From: Ramazzottius varieornatus
Taxonomy: Eukaryota; Tardigrada; Eutardigrada; Parachela; Ramazzottiidae
NCBI GenBank assembly: GCA_001949185.1
Contig: BDGG01000002.1
Coordinates: forward strand, 2,680,467-2,744,466
Direction: 5' to 3'
Length of the DNA stretch: 64,000 bases
In this document: positions 35,901 through 46,428 of the stretch, piece after piece
Position numbering within the stretch: position 1 is the stretch's first letter
Layout of the letters: the number at the start of each line of letters is the position of its first letter
Program-made: the position numbers and the translations under genes
Notes under the pieces: model-generated
Told to the model about the DNA's origin: nothing
What the model saw: the letters and a program-made list of their open reading frames with translations, nothing else
Database searches by the model: none

Positions 35901-36991
35901 CTCCACTCACGGGTCCTACGCACGAAATCTGATTTAACTGAGCTTGTACTCAGCGTCTAATCAGCTTTCTGATTTCTGATTTTGGCAGGTTTGCCATGAA
36001 ACTGGCATAAAGTCCAGGTGCAACCTGCTATCGTGAAATCAGCTTTTTTTCTGACGAACTAGCGATCCGGCTAGGCTGGTAGATCATTTTCTCAATAAGC
36101 GCATGTTTTTAGCCAGTAACAATGGGGAAGTGCGCCACTTGAGACGACGATCTGGTTCAGTTACTGTCCCAGTCTACAGTAGCTCAGCAAACTTAAGGTT
36201 CAGAAGTGGGTTTACGATACCGGGTAGAACATAGTTGCGTTGAATTTCGATGTAGTTGTCACGATCCGGTCGCTGATGTACGTTTCGAAGTCCGAGGAGT
36301 AGTCCGAAGAACTTCATGACTCTGTGTATTGAGCCGTCATCAAGACAGCCACTCTTTCCTCGTGCAAGAACGGCTCGTTGTTCGAGAGCGCCACTGGCCT
36401 TTCCGGCCGCGTACACTCCGGGATACGTGTAGCAGAAGCTTTCTGGTGTGACACTACGAGAAATTAGAGGATGTAAGATTGATTTGCCGAAGGTTTTTTT
36501 GAAGGTGGAAAACATTACCCGTCATTTTGGAATGGTGTGATCTTGACCTTGTAGCGCGGGTCGGAGGCCGGAACTTCGACGAAGATCACACAGTTGTGAA
36601 TGTCCGAGACAACCCGCAGGATACTCATACGAATCAGCTGCTCTTCCTGTAACGTATACCCGGGGTCTATGTAAAAGTAGACTTTGTTGTTGGGCCATTT
36701 TTTGATCTGTTGATTCTGGTTGTAGACCCGAGTTTTAAACGGTGTCATTCGTCTTCGGAAATCCTCAAAGTCGTCGGCTACAGAACGAAAAAGTGGTTGT
36801 TAGTGCGCGAATTGAATTTTCCTACCAAGAAAATTCGTAGAAAGCTTCAATTCTTGGTGACTTGCGGATGCGTTCAAGACAAATGTTGACGTATTGAGAC
36901 TTCGCATACCAGACTTCACCGCTGAGACCTGCACATCCAACCATAAAGCAAAGTAAATCATCGAAACAACGAGGTCCCTTTTTCTGACCAT
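32983..36991 (-). CDS. Secreted double pseudo-astacin mucin-like protein, gene 2
   Basis: Ten predicted exons: 36991-36910, 36777-36519, 36453-36221, 35809-35579, 35483-35235, 34965-34843, 34759-34624, 34554-34328, 34254-34024 and 33944-32983. They total 910 residues with consistent phases. Order: signal peptide (MVRKRDLVVSMIYFALWL), pseudo-astacin domain 1, a Pro/Ser/Thr linker with CYSVP and TTC cysteines, pseudo-astacin domain 2, then about 300 residues of Ser/Thr-rich mucin-like tail ending with a CYHLP...TC cysteine pair. Astacins are secreted zinc endopeptidases; here both domains lack the zinc-binding helix, so proteolysis is not expected. The tail should be heavily O-glycosylated. A role as a matrix, mucus or binding protein is inference. 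It lies head-to-tail behind gene 1 and shares its intron positions, so the two arose by duplication. Confidence 0.75.
34024..34965 (-). other. Pseudo-astacin domain 2 of gene 2
   Basis: Start block KKWPDNTVPYYID, then KGCVEF, CSSYPGVY, GCLGGTHHNILKYFAIALGK, RTEHQRPDRD, YDLCSVTHN and LSEMDCREISEEYGC. The zinc-site helix is replaced as in the other copies; all four core cysteines of the astacin fold remain. Confidence 0.78.
35579..36777 (-). other. Pseudo-astacin domain 1 of gene 2
   Basis: Start block KKWPNNKVYFYID, then HNCVIF, CYTYPGVY, GCLDDGSIH and the altered helix HRVMKFFGLLLGLRNVHQ followed by RPDRD. Next exon: YDYCSITHN, then LSECDCQEISAGYGC. Canonical astacin would have HExxHxxGxxHE before xxRxDRD and SIMHY at the Met-turn; neither is present. 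Confidence 0.78.
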
Positions 36992-37348
36992 CTTTGAGCG
37001 TGCCTTTTCAAAGGACCAGTTCAACCCGTAAGAGATCGTAACGTGTGAGTCTTCCGAAGCGAATTATTGAAGTTGATTGTAACCGCTTTGGACTCCAACG
37101 AGAAGACAAAACTTTTCTCCTACCTCCGGGAACAGAGAACATTCACGGAATATTATGCAACATGTTCGTGCTTGAAGAACACTTTAACTAACCGGATAGT
37201 GAACTGTGGAAACCATATAAAGCATGCAGTAGCTCATCAATAAACACTTCAACACTAAAATTTCAAGTGAAGTCGCAAAGAGGCAAGCAATAATTTAGAA
37301 AGCAACAGCAGGAAACAAACTTAACAAGCATCGAAAGCGCAGTCAGTT

Positions 37349-40300
37349 TCAGTTCAGATGGCGAGCTCTGTTTTTGCTGGCGGCAGTGGTACCAGCGCAA
37401 CAACGTTTAATTCTTTCTAGACCGGGTATGAAATCCACTGGTGGGCTAGCCGGTGTGACTTCGGGTACCGGTGTCGCTAAGTTTGGATCATGCTCTGGCG
37501 TCATCTCCTGAAAGATGGCATCGGTGGGCGTCGTATTCTCTGCCGTCGTGGTAGCGGTGCTCGAGGTTCCAGTATTTGGGGTAGTTGGCGCAGTCGTGGT
37601 GGTTACGGAAGACGAAGCGCTGCTCACCATGGTGAACTCAGAAGGAACTGGAGGAGTCGTAGACGGTATGGTACTGGGAGAGGTGTTGGATGGTTGCGGG
37701 CTGGCGGTCATCTCAGGTGTTGGAACCTCAGTCGATGGAACCAGAGGAGTCGTAGACGGTATGGTACTGGGAGAGGTGTTGGATGGTTGCGGGCTGGCGG
37801 TCATCTCAGGTGTTGGAACCTCAGTCGAAAGAACCGGAGGATTTGTCTGAATGGTAGCGGCGCTGGTCCGTCCTGAGGCAGGAGAAACATCTGACGTTGT
37901 AGAAGTCATCCGACTAGCTGTGATCTGCGTCATTCCTTGCGGTGCGTTGGGGACATCGTTTTTACCTATGGAGCCTGTCGCCGGTTTGGATGGCAGTGAA
38001 TCCGTGGTGATGGAACCAATGGTCACTGTGGTAGTGGAAGCGGCTTGACTTACGACGGTAGTCTGTTGCGATGTGATTGGTTGTTGCTCCGAAACGGCTG
38101 TAGGAAAAACGGCTGGCTCGGGTTCGGCAAGCCGGGAGACTCCCGATATCGTGCTACTGCTGGCATCAACAGTGGTCGGCGTAGCCGGAGTTGTAGTAGT
38201 GGGTGTGGTGGAAGATATCGTGCTGTCAGGGCTCGAAGCTGGGCTGGAAGCTGGGCTTGAAACTGGACTTGAAGTAGCACCAGTTGTACCATCTGGAAAA
38301 GAACATGAAAGTAATGAAAGTACGCGGTAAAGAACGACCAGAATATGGTCAATTGATGCTTCACCGATGAGATCGACTGCACTGTTGAAATGTGAAGCGA
38401 CAGCGGAAATAACTTTGTCAATAGCAGATTTTGTTCGATGATTGTGTTCATTGAAACAGATCAGTTCGATAAGAGAGGCAGTACTGCATTACGGAGTACA
38501 CTTTAATCGTAAACTTTTCAGAACCATGATGTGAGTCTGCATGACGTACTAAAGGATAAAGCGAATTGCAAAAAGCAGGGAGATACGTCAAACTAATTCG
38601 TTATTTTCCGCAGTGTGTACACTAATGCTTTGCTGTTGTTTTACCGGTTGAGGCAGAAGTTGTCGCCGCATCCGAGGTCGATTGATCTGAACTCGCAGAG
38701 GACCCCGTGCTCGTCTTGTCCGTAGCAGCCGACGACGTTTCACTCGGTGGTGCAGGGCCGTCGCCTCCCAGTGGTACATCCGGCAACGGTGGTGCGACTT
38801 CTGGAGCCTTCGAGCTCGTTGAATCGGCACCGGGCTTCGACGGGGTGGACTTGCCGTCGGAAGGAAGACCACTTGGAGCAGCGGTCGAGGCTGTTGTGGG
38901 CTCCTCCATTCCACCACCTGCACCACTTGGGCCACCACTGGAAGCCGCACTGGACGAAGCAGAGGGTGTCGTTGAGTCTCCAGCACTACTGGAGCCGGAT
39001 GTCGATCCGTCCTTGGGAGTTGTCGATTGTCCTGCTTGGGGTTTTTCAGAGCCTCCACTTCCCCCGCTACTGGAGCCTGAACTGGAAGGCATAGTAAGAG
39101 TTGTTGGTCCACTGCTTCCAGCTGAAGAATCTGCGGGCGTGCTTTCACCTTTACCAGTCGAGCCACTTGAGCCGCCTGAGGAACCAGATGATGCCATAGA
39201 GTCACCCGGCTTGGTCGGACCCGATGGTGTTGTGGCCGAGCTAGAGTCACCAGCGGACGATGATGCCCCGCCACCGTCACCCGGTTTCGTCGAGCCTGTG
39301 CTAGAGTCAGATCCTCCTGAACCTCCAGAGGACCCGGGGCACGCCGAAGTGGGACCGCTGGAGCCGCCACCTGATGCAGTGCTATCACCTGCGCTGGAGC
39401 TACCAGATGACCCGGTACTAGGCGTGGTACTATCTTCTGGTTTGGTACTGCCACTTGATCCCGAGCTACCACCCGGAGCGGTACTTGGTGTGGTACTATC
39501 ACCAGCTGCAGTGCTGCCACCTGCGCTTGAGCTTTCAGATGACCCGGTACTATCTCCTGGTTTGGTACTGCCACTTGATCCTGAGCTACCACCTGGAGCG
39601 GTACTTGGTGTAGTACTATCACCAGCTGCAGTGCTGCCACCTGCGCTTGAGCTTTCAGATGACCCGGTACTATCTCCTGGTTTGGTACTGCCACTTGATC
39701 CTGAGCTACCACCTGGAGCGGTACTTGGTGTAGTACTATCACCAGCTGCAGTGCTGCCACCTGCGCTTGAGCTTTCAGATGACCCGGTACTATCTCCTGG
39801 TTTGGTACTGCCACTTGATCCTGAGCTACCACCTGGAGCGGTACTTGGTGTAGTACTATCACCAGCTGCAGTGCTGCCACCTGCGCTCGAGCTACCAGAT
39901 GACCCGGTACTAGGCGTGGTACTGTCTCCCGGTTTAGTGCTGCCACTTGATCCCGAGCTACCACCCGGAGCGGTACTTGGTGTGGTACTATCACCAGCTG
40001 CAGTGCTGCCACCTGCGCTCGAGCTACCAGATGACCCGGTACTAGGCGTGGTACTGTCTCCCGGTTTAGTGCTGCCACTTGATCCCGAGCTACCACCCGG
40101 AGCGGTACTTGGTGTGGTACTATCACCAGCTGCAGTGCTGCCACTGGAGCCTCCGCTCAGAGAAGTGCTTCCGCCAGGTCCAGCAGATGATGAATCGGAC
40201 GAGTTCGCGCCTGGAGAAGTCATGCCGTCCGACGAACCACTGCTTCCAGATGAAGCCGAGGGCGCCGTGGTTGATCCATCGGAAGAACCAGAGGACCCGG

Positions 40301-43300
40301 AAGAGTTCGAAGGAGCCCCTGATGACGCAGGTGTAGTAGAGCTACCATTCGAGCTGGTACCAGTTGACGACGCACTGGAACTACCACCAGCGCCACCTGC
40401 GGGCGTGGACGATCCATCACTGCTACCACCAGGTGACATGGTGGTGAGTGTGCCGTTCGATCCTCCTTGAGACGTAGTCTGGTTCTGCATGCAAGGGCAT
40501 ACGAAAGGCGTGGAGCTGCCTCCAGGACTCACGGTTGTAGGGCTCGATTCGTTGCCACCGGCGAAGGTTGGGAAGACAGGGGACATTGGAGTGGTGGGCA
40601 CGTCGCCGCCACCTGGCGCGCATGTGGTAGTTGCGACTGTCATGAAGGTGGTCGGTGTTGAAGCTCCATCGCCGCTGCCAATGGCAGGGGTCATGTCACC
40701 GGGGAATGTGGTGGAGAAGGTGGTAGGTGTGGTGACGGGTGGCATCTCGTAGCAAACGGTCGACATACCGGCTGGGGAGGTAATCACGGTGGTCGGGATG
40801 GACGTCATAGTGGTGGTCATGGGGGTTTGAGGTACCCCGGTGACGATCTGCGGGGTGGGGCCTTGTGTCATAGTGGTGGTCATGAGGGTTTGTGGTACAC
40901 CGGTGATGATCTGCGGGGTGGGGCCTTGTGGTAAACCTGACGAGGGCGTGGTGGTCATCATACCATTCATCGGCTGACCGGGTTCCGCTGGCTTCTGCAT
41001 GGCGGCGCAATTCGCTACACGGCAAAAAGGTTCACTGTCAGATACTATTGGTTTCATAAAAGTCAGACAATGTCAAAATTTCGATGATGAGTGGCTTACT
41101 CGGCATGCATCGTTCGGCAGGGCAGCCATAAACTACACTAAGTTCTTTGCAGTCACATTCGGACAGTTGGTCGACACGAGGAATGAAGTACGGTGGCTGG
41201 AGGACTTGAAAGACAGGGGTGCCAGGGCTGATCGAGTAATCGTCGATCTTGTTGTGCGTGATGGAACAGTAGTCGTACGCGCAAGGAAGCGACGAGTTTT
41301 TTTGAGTGTATTTCTGGTAGGCGATCTGCAGGTTTGGTCGGACGTTACCGGTGTTGACGGATATGAACTGATCGCGGTCCGGACGCTGATGGACGTTGCG
41401 AAGACCCAACACGATCGAGAAACTGCAACACCACACAAGGAATGAAAAATAGTCCCGTTTCCTCAAGGTGAGAGATTAACCCTACAATTTCATCAGAGGA
41501 TGAAGTGTTCCATCAAAGCATCCATCAGGCCCGCCAGTCAAAACCATATCTTGTTCGGTCCTTCCTGACTGCAGGAAGCCTTTGTAAGCGCCTGGGTAAG
41601 AGTGACAAGTCTTTAAGGCAGGATTGGCACTATAGAAAAAGGGAAAACGTTACATGGATGACCGTACGTAACTTCGCTCCTGACTGTCACAGAACAGTAC
41701 TACTCCTTTTCGGTAGGCTTACGTTTGGATGGAGCCAGTGCTGGGTGTGATTTTTATCTTGTACAGCGGGCTACTAGCGTCGACTTCCGTAAACTTAACA
41801 CATCCATTCAGGTCGCTCATCACTTTGGCCATGGCTGCTTTGATCATCGCCTTATCCTGTTCACCTAAGAAAAAAAACAATACACTTCACTTTAGCCATA
41901 AGAGAACTTCACGTTCAATGTCAGTAGACTTCCGGTACGACATACTGTACGACGCATCCATGTAGTAGTAGACGGTATTCTGGGGCCACTTCAAAAAGTT
42001 CGGGTCAGCATTGACGATTCTGAAGTGCCAGGCTTTGTGTCGTTGATCACGTGCTTTGCCACTGGCTTCGCTGGGCATCGTCACCGCTCCGGTGGTTGTT
42101 ATTGCGCACTGAGCTCCCGGTGAACTATTCGCTCCACCACCTGCCGAAGAGCCGCCCAGGCTACCCGAGCCCGCCGTGCTTCCTGAACTTCCACCTAATC
42201 CCGACGAAAAGCCACCATGCCAGCTGGTGCCAGGACCTAATAGGTTGCCCGGTCTGGATCCGGAATTCATGGAACCTGCCGAAGGGCCCGAACTTCCAAA
42301 CGAACCACTGGATCCCGATCCAGCTCCTGAACCAGAACCACTAAAAAGACACCACAATAAAAATCCTTAAACCGAAATCTGACTTGAAATATATGTTGTT
42401 ACTATGTATTTATTTCTTTATCAATGACGAGTTAATCCAGGTGTCTGAAAGCAACGTCTTTTCTACCTCTGTCCTGACGCAGCTGGTGTCGTCGACGAAG
42501 AGCCCAGACTACTGCTGGAACCTGCGCTCGAGCTTCCGGAAGAGGGAGCAGTTGAGCCACCTCCCCAGAACCCATTAGGCATGATGGCAGTAGTGACTGA
42601 TCCACCGGCAGATATAGGTGGTCCGCTGAAGCAGATCGTGTTACTACCGGCACCCGTCGGCACAGTGGTCTGCATTCCGCCCGCTGACGACATGATGATA
42701 GGTGGCGTCATGGATGGAACCGGAGTCTGCATGCCGGAGTTCATGTTGCTCATGGGAAGCGGGCCGGGCTGTGAGGAGATGGGCGTTGTGGTAGCTAGAG
42801 GTTGGCTAGGCGGTTGAGTCTGCGGGGTTGGTGGCGTCTGGATGGGACCTGAGGGGACCGCCGGTGAGGTGTTGCTTTCTGACACGGGAATGTTCATGTC
42901 GCTAGAGACAGCTTGTCCGCCCATGCTTTGCGGGGTGGTGGCTGTGGTGGTAGTCGGCGTTGGTCTTTGCTGGGAAGCGCAGTCGACTAGCGTAAAAAAG
43001 CTGGGTCAGTATCGCTACTATGTCACGCCTAAGTCTCTCAGAAAAAAATCACAGCATTTGCAGTTTATTTTACAGGGCGTTAATTTTCACTTCTCACCAC
43101 CTCTGGCAACGCGCCAAGGATATACTGTAACGAACAAAGAACCGGCTTACCTTTTTCGCACTGGCTGCTGGCACAACCGTACATGGTACTCAATTCCTGG
43201 CAGTCACACGTGCTGAGCTTATCCAGTTTGGGGATGAAACCGGGTGGTCCCATCACCGTGAAAGCTTGCATGCCTTCCTTGGCGTAGTCGGTGGGCTGGT

Positions 43301-44257
43301 TGTGGGTAATGCTGCAATAGTCGTAAGGACAGGCCGCGAATGCTTCGGAACCATCGTACAGCTTGTACGCCATCTTCATGTCTGTAGGAAACCAACCATT
43401 TTCAGAATCCCCGTCACAGAAGAAAACCGTAATGTGAAGTCTCGTGTTCCAGGTTCACCGTCTGTCTTACCGTCCTGAAGAGCTGCGTCGTTCATTTGAA
43501 TATAACTATCTCGATTCGGCCGCTGATGTTCATTCCTTTTTCCCAGAACTGTAAGACAATCGTTTTAGGATTTCATGACAAAGGAGTATTCATGACCGAG
43601 AAATATCCCGTTTTACCCAGAGCAAAGTATTTCATGAGCGAATGCAGGCTTCCGTCAAAGCAGCCGCTTTTTCCTCTTGCAAGAACCAGGTTCTGCTCGT
43701 TCGTTCCCATCTCGGGACCTTTCGCTAGCTTGCCAGGAAACGTGTAGCATTTCCCTTCTGGAGCTCTGAAAATAACATTGCTCACATCTATGATGTCCAG
43801 CGTAGATCTTAGGCCATAATGTACCCGGGAGATTGCGTGGGTGTGATGCTGACTTTGTACTCCGGCGAGTCTTTCGACACTTCCTTGAATTTGATGCATC
43901 GCTTCAGTTGCATCATAACCGCGAGCATAGCCTGTCTGATTAGCGCCTGTTCCGTGGGACCTGAAATGGTTGACACCTTTCAGAGACATTCGAAAAGTGG
44001 GACCAGGAAGTTTTCGACTAACTGTAGCTAGGGTCGATGTAGAACGGAACTTCGTTGTTTGTCCATGGTACGAAATTCTGGTTCATGTTGATCAGTCGAG
44101 TATGTCGTTCAGGCTGCATCATGACACCGTTCACGTTGACTGGAATAATAAATAAAAATTAGACATTGATCCAGCCGAAATTATCCGTATGAATTGATTC
44201 ACCGAAGGTGAGAACACACGTCAGCGTAAATAAGAATAGCATTCGGAGTTTCTCCAT
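37349..44257 (-). CDS. Secreted double pseudo-astacin mucin-like protein, gene 1
   Basis: Thirteen predicted exons: 44257-44203, 44139-44023, 43960-43825, 43765-43617, 43548-43471, 43381-43151, 42986-42467, 42340-41946, 41864-41723, 41629-41486, 41422-41100, 41014-38645 and 38292-37349. They sum to 1868 codons with matching phases. Order: signal peptide (MEKLRMLFLFTLTCVLTF), pseudo-astacin domain 1, a Pro/Thr then Ser/Gly-rich linker of about 240 residues, pseudo-astacin domain 2, then about 1,100 residues of Ser/Thr/Gly/Pro mucin-like sequence with tandem 40- and 31-residue repeats. The last intron (donor G|GTAAAA at 38645/38644) is optional: without it the frame stops at 38622, giving a form about 310 residues shorter. 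Neither astacin domain keeps the zinc motif. The product should be secreted and densely O-glycosylated. Function unknown; structural or ligand-binding roles are inference. Confidence 0.76.
37648..37833 (-). repeat. Coding tandem duplication, 93-bp unit, 2 copies
   Basis: In the last exon of gene 1, two adjacent, almost identical 93-base units encode a 31-residue STEVPTPEMTASPQPSNTSP-type repeat, O-glycosylation-prone in composition. Confidence 0.88.
39430..40150 (-). repeat. Coding minisatellite, about 120-bp unit, 6 copies
   Basis: Within the big mucin exon of gene 1. The word CTGCAGTGCTGCCACC (plus strand) recurs near 39508, 39628, 39748, 39868 and 39997, with a last variant at 40129, at spacings of 120 to 132 bases. 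The unit encodes about 40 residues rich in Ser, Gly, Thr and Pro with STKPGDSTTPS-like words. Copies are nearly identical, so the array is young or homogenised. Confidence 0.9.
41100..42010 (-). other. Pseudo-astacin domain 2 of gene 1
   Basis: Blocks in order: LKWPQNTVYYYMD, NGCVKF, CHSYPGAY, GCFDGTLHPLMKF, (intron) FSIVLGLRNVHQRPDRD, YDYCSITHN and LSECDCKELSVVYGC. Same active-site replacement as the other three domains. Confidence 0.78.
43151..44139 (-). other. Pseudo-astacin domain 1 of gene 1
   Basis: Blocks in order: VPWTNNEVPFYID, KRCIKF, CYTFPG, GCFDGSLHSLMKYFAL, (intron) LGKRNEHQRPNRD, YDYCSITHN and LSTCDCQELSTMYGC. An intron interrupts the altered helix at the same point as in domain 2 of this gene. 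Confidence 0.78.
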
Positions 44258-45031
44258 CTTCCGACTGTTCCTCAATGACAACCCTACGAATGCCAAGAAT
44301 GATTGCTCAATAATAGGGAATTTCAATCGCAGCTCGGATGGATGTACCTGTTGCGGATGCGACTTCGTTCGAAATACCCAAGTCCGGCCTTGTGGACCTT
44401 CCACAGCTAAGTCGTGATGGCGATCACGAGTACCAGAAGTGTCTAGCCAAGCAGAAACGTGCCAATTTTTACGACTGATCCACTTTTTTAGAGAGGATGT
44501 CGCATATCGTTCTTTTTCGACGAAACTTTTGCTAGCTCCATGTTATCGATAAACACTGCGAACAATCGACGCTTAGACATGTTTCCACCAACAAAGAGCT
44601 TTACAACTTTATGAGTTCATCCTCACGAACCCGTAGCGAGGATTTGGCGCCCTCTGTCGAACCCAAGCCTTCATGCGCTTCGGTAAACCGAGTTCAACGG
44701 CCTCGCTTGAGTGGAATCTTCTTTCTAGTTCGTCTGGAGAACCGTCATATTTTCCTTTGTTTAATGCTGGAATGTTGCCTATCTGATCGTTAACGGACCA
44801 TTGTCCAGTCTATCGGGTGAAACCAGCTGTCGATGTTTAGCCTTCGACGAACAGATGGCATTACGGATAACATTCCGTACCCTGCGATGAGTAAACAACG
44901 ATGTACAGTACTTGATGACGAACATTTGCTCCGAGCGCTCAGCTGTGCCCTTAGGTGCAGCAGTTCCACAAATGATGTCATTTTAGCATGTTTATTGGAC
45001 AGATTGAGAAACGCTTCTGCTCTCTAATTTT
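44258..45031. other. Divergent intergenic region
   Basis: Lies between the start of pseudo-astacin gene 1 (-) and the fibrinogen-domain gene (+) and should hold both promoters. No TATA box or other element stands out convincingly. Confidence 0.35.
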
Positions 45032-46255
45032 ATGAAGATTGATCTACACCGAAAATCCATCGATCGAGGAATGGTCATGAGTCCGGTCATCTTCGCTATA
45101 CTCTTGGCATTATGCTTGACCGGCGCCGAAAGCATCTTGGTCTCCGGGAAAGCGTCCACTAAAAATCTGGAGCAGACTAATATCACGCTAGACATCGCCT
45201 TGTTCAAGCGAATCAACCTGCCCGGAAAGTTTGCAGGTGAAGTTTCAAAATTTGTCCGTTTTCTTAACAACTAAAGAGGTATTTTCCAGGTCAGTTTCAG
45301 GAACACATGAACATTTGTTCGTTTCTTTTTTCTGCAGACTGCCAAGAGATTCAGGATGCCGGTCACCGGATTAACGGCGTGTACAAGCTGCACATTAACG
45401 GAACCGTCAAGGCACGTCAATTATTTCATCCTATCCAGTGTTTTATCATAGGAAACCGTCTCCTTTTTGGCCTCAGTGGATCTGTGCTTTGTTTCTTTCC
45501 CAGGAAGTAGGATGCTTTCTGAGTGGCGCACCCGCCTGGACCATCTTCCAAGCCCGCTACAAAGGCGACACCGATTTCAACCGTCGTCTGGTGGAGTACG
45601 CCAATGGATTTGGTAACGTTAGTGGCGACCACTGGCTCGGACTCAACACCATTCGGCATCTCGTGGAACTGGGTACGTTGATATCCATCCTGTGTGTGCA
45701 AACGCAAAAATAATATAGAAAATTGCCGTGTCTGGACGGCACATGGAAAAGGCTGAACAAGTACACCTCATCAACATGCGAGGCAAATCAGGCTAAAAGC
45801 TCGATGTGGCATTAGTTTCACTTCTCCAATGCTGTCAGACTGCAGGCAGTGAGGTTTGGTTTTTCGCAGGTAACAATCAGCTGCAGATCGTCATGCAGTC
45901 CTGGCCTCCAAGTCAGACCGTCATCGCGACGTACGGTTCCTTCGGTATCGGGACTCAGGATCAAGGTTGGCCCCTGTCGGTCGGAAGCTACAGCGGACCG
46001 GTGGCGGACGACATGAGCTACAGCAACGGTCGAGTCTTCTACACGTCCGACGTTCCGGACCCCAACCAATGTGCGGTCCACCAACGCGGAGGCTGGTGGT
46101 TCAATTATTGCTCTTACGCCTTTTTCAACGGTCGCTATTACCGCGGTGGACGTTACGCACCAACTTCCTCGTTCTACGATGGGATTTACTGGAAAGACTG
46201 GCTGGGTTATGATTACTCGCTGTACTCAGTCACCATGGCCGTTGGCCATCGTTGA
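45032..46255 (+). CDS. Secreted fibrinogen-related protein (FReD)
   Basis: Exons 45032-45236, 45338-45411, 45504-45672 and 45846-46255 give 285 residues. A hydrophobic leader (MSPVIFAILLALCLTGAES) follows an upstream Met; ATG 45077 is an equally good start. The fibrinogen C-terminal domain then runs to the end: DCQEIQDAGHRINGVYKLHI, APAWTIFQARYKGDTDFNRR, GFGNVSGDHWLGLN, VGSYSGPVADDMSYSNGRVF, the DVPDPNQCA block in the calcium-site region, GGWWFNYCSYAFFNGRYY and GIYWKDWLGYDYSLYSVTM. There is no collagen or coiled-coil stretch before it. Such domains bind acetylated sugars or other ligands in ficolins, tachylectins and angiopoietins and act outside the cell. The donor after 45411 is AAG|GC, a GC-AG intron, needed for a whole domain. 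Lectin or immune function is inference. Confidence 0.88.
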
Positions 46256-46428
46256 TTCTTTGTCCTCTCTTCCGCGATTCAGAGCGTGGTTTTTCAGAAT
46301 TGCAACCGAATATTTTGAGCATGGGACGAAACTTCCCCAGCGTTTATTTCATTAGCATCGATAATACAGTTTCTGTAACGCAATGCGATTTCGAATGGAG
46401 AAATTGAAGGAAACGCACTGAAGTCTTT

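Noticed and set aside
38588-40144. 518-codon frame on the minus strand (VALQLVIVPHQVPL repeats)
   Set aside because: It is a shifted frame of the same minisatellite. The other frame continues in phase from the pseudo-astacin exons.
38707-40470. 587-codon open frame on the plus strand over the mucin exon
   Set aside because: Its VLPPALEL and PLDPELPPGAV repeats are the mirror of the Ser/Gly repeat on the minus strand. It has no leader, no splice support and no domain.
32983-44257. Calling these genes active astacin metalloproteases
   Set aside because: The fold matches, but the zinc-binding and catalytic residues are absent in all four domains, so an active annotation would mislead.
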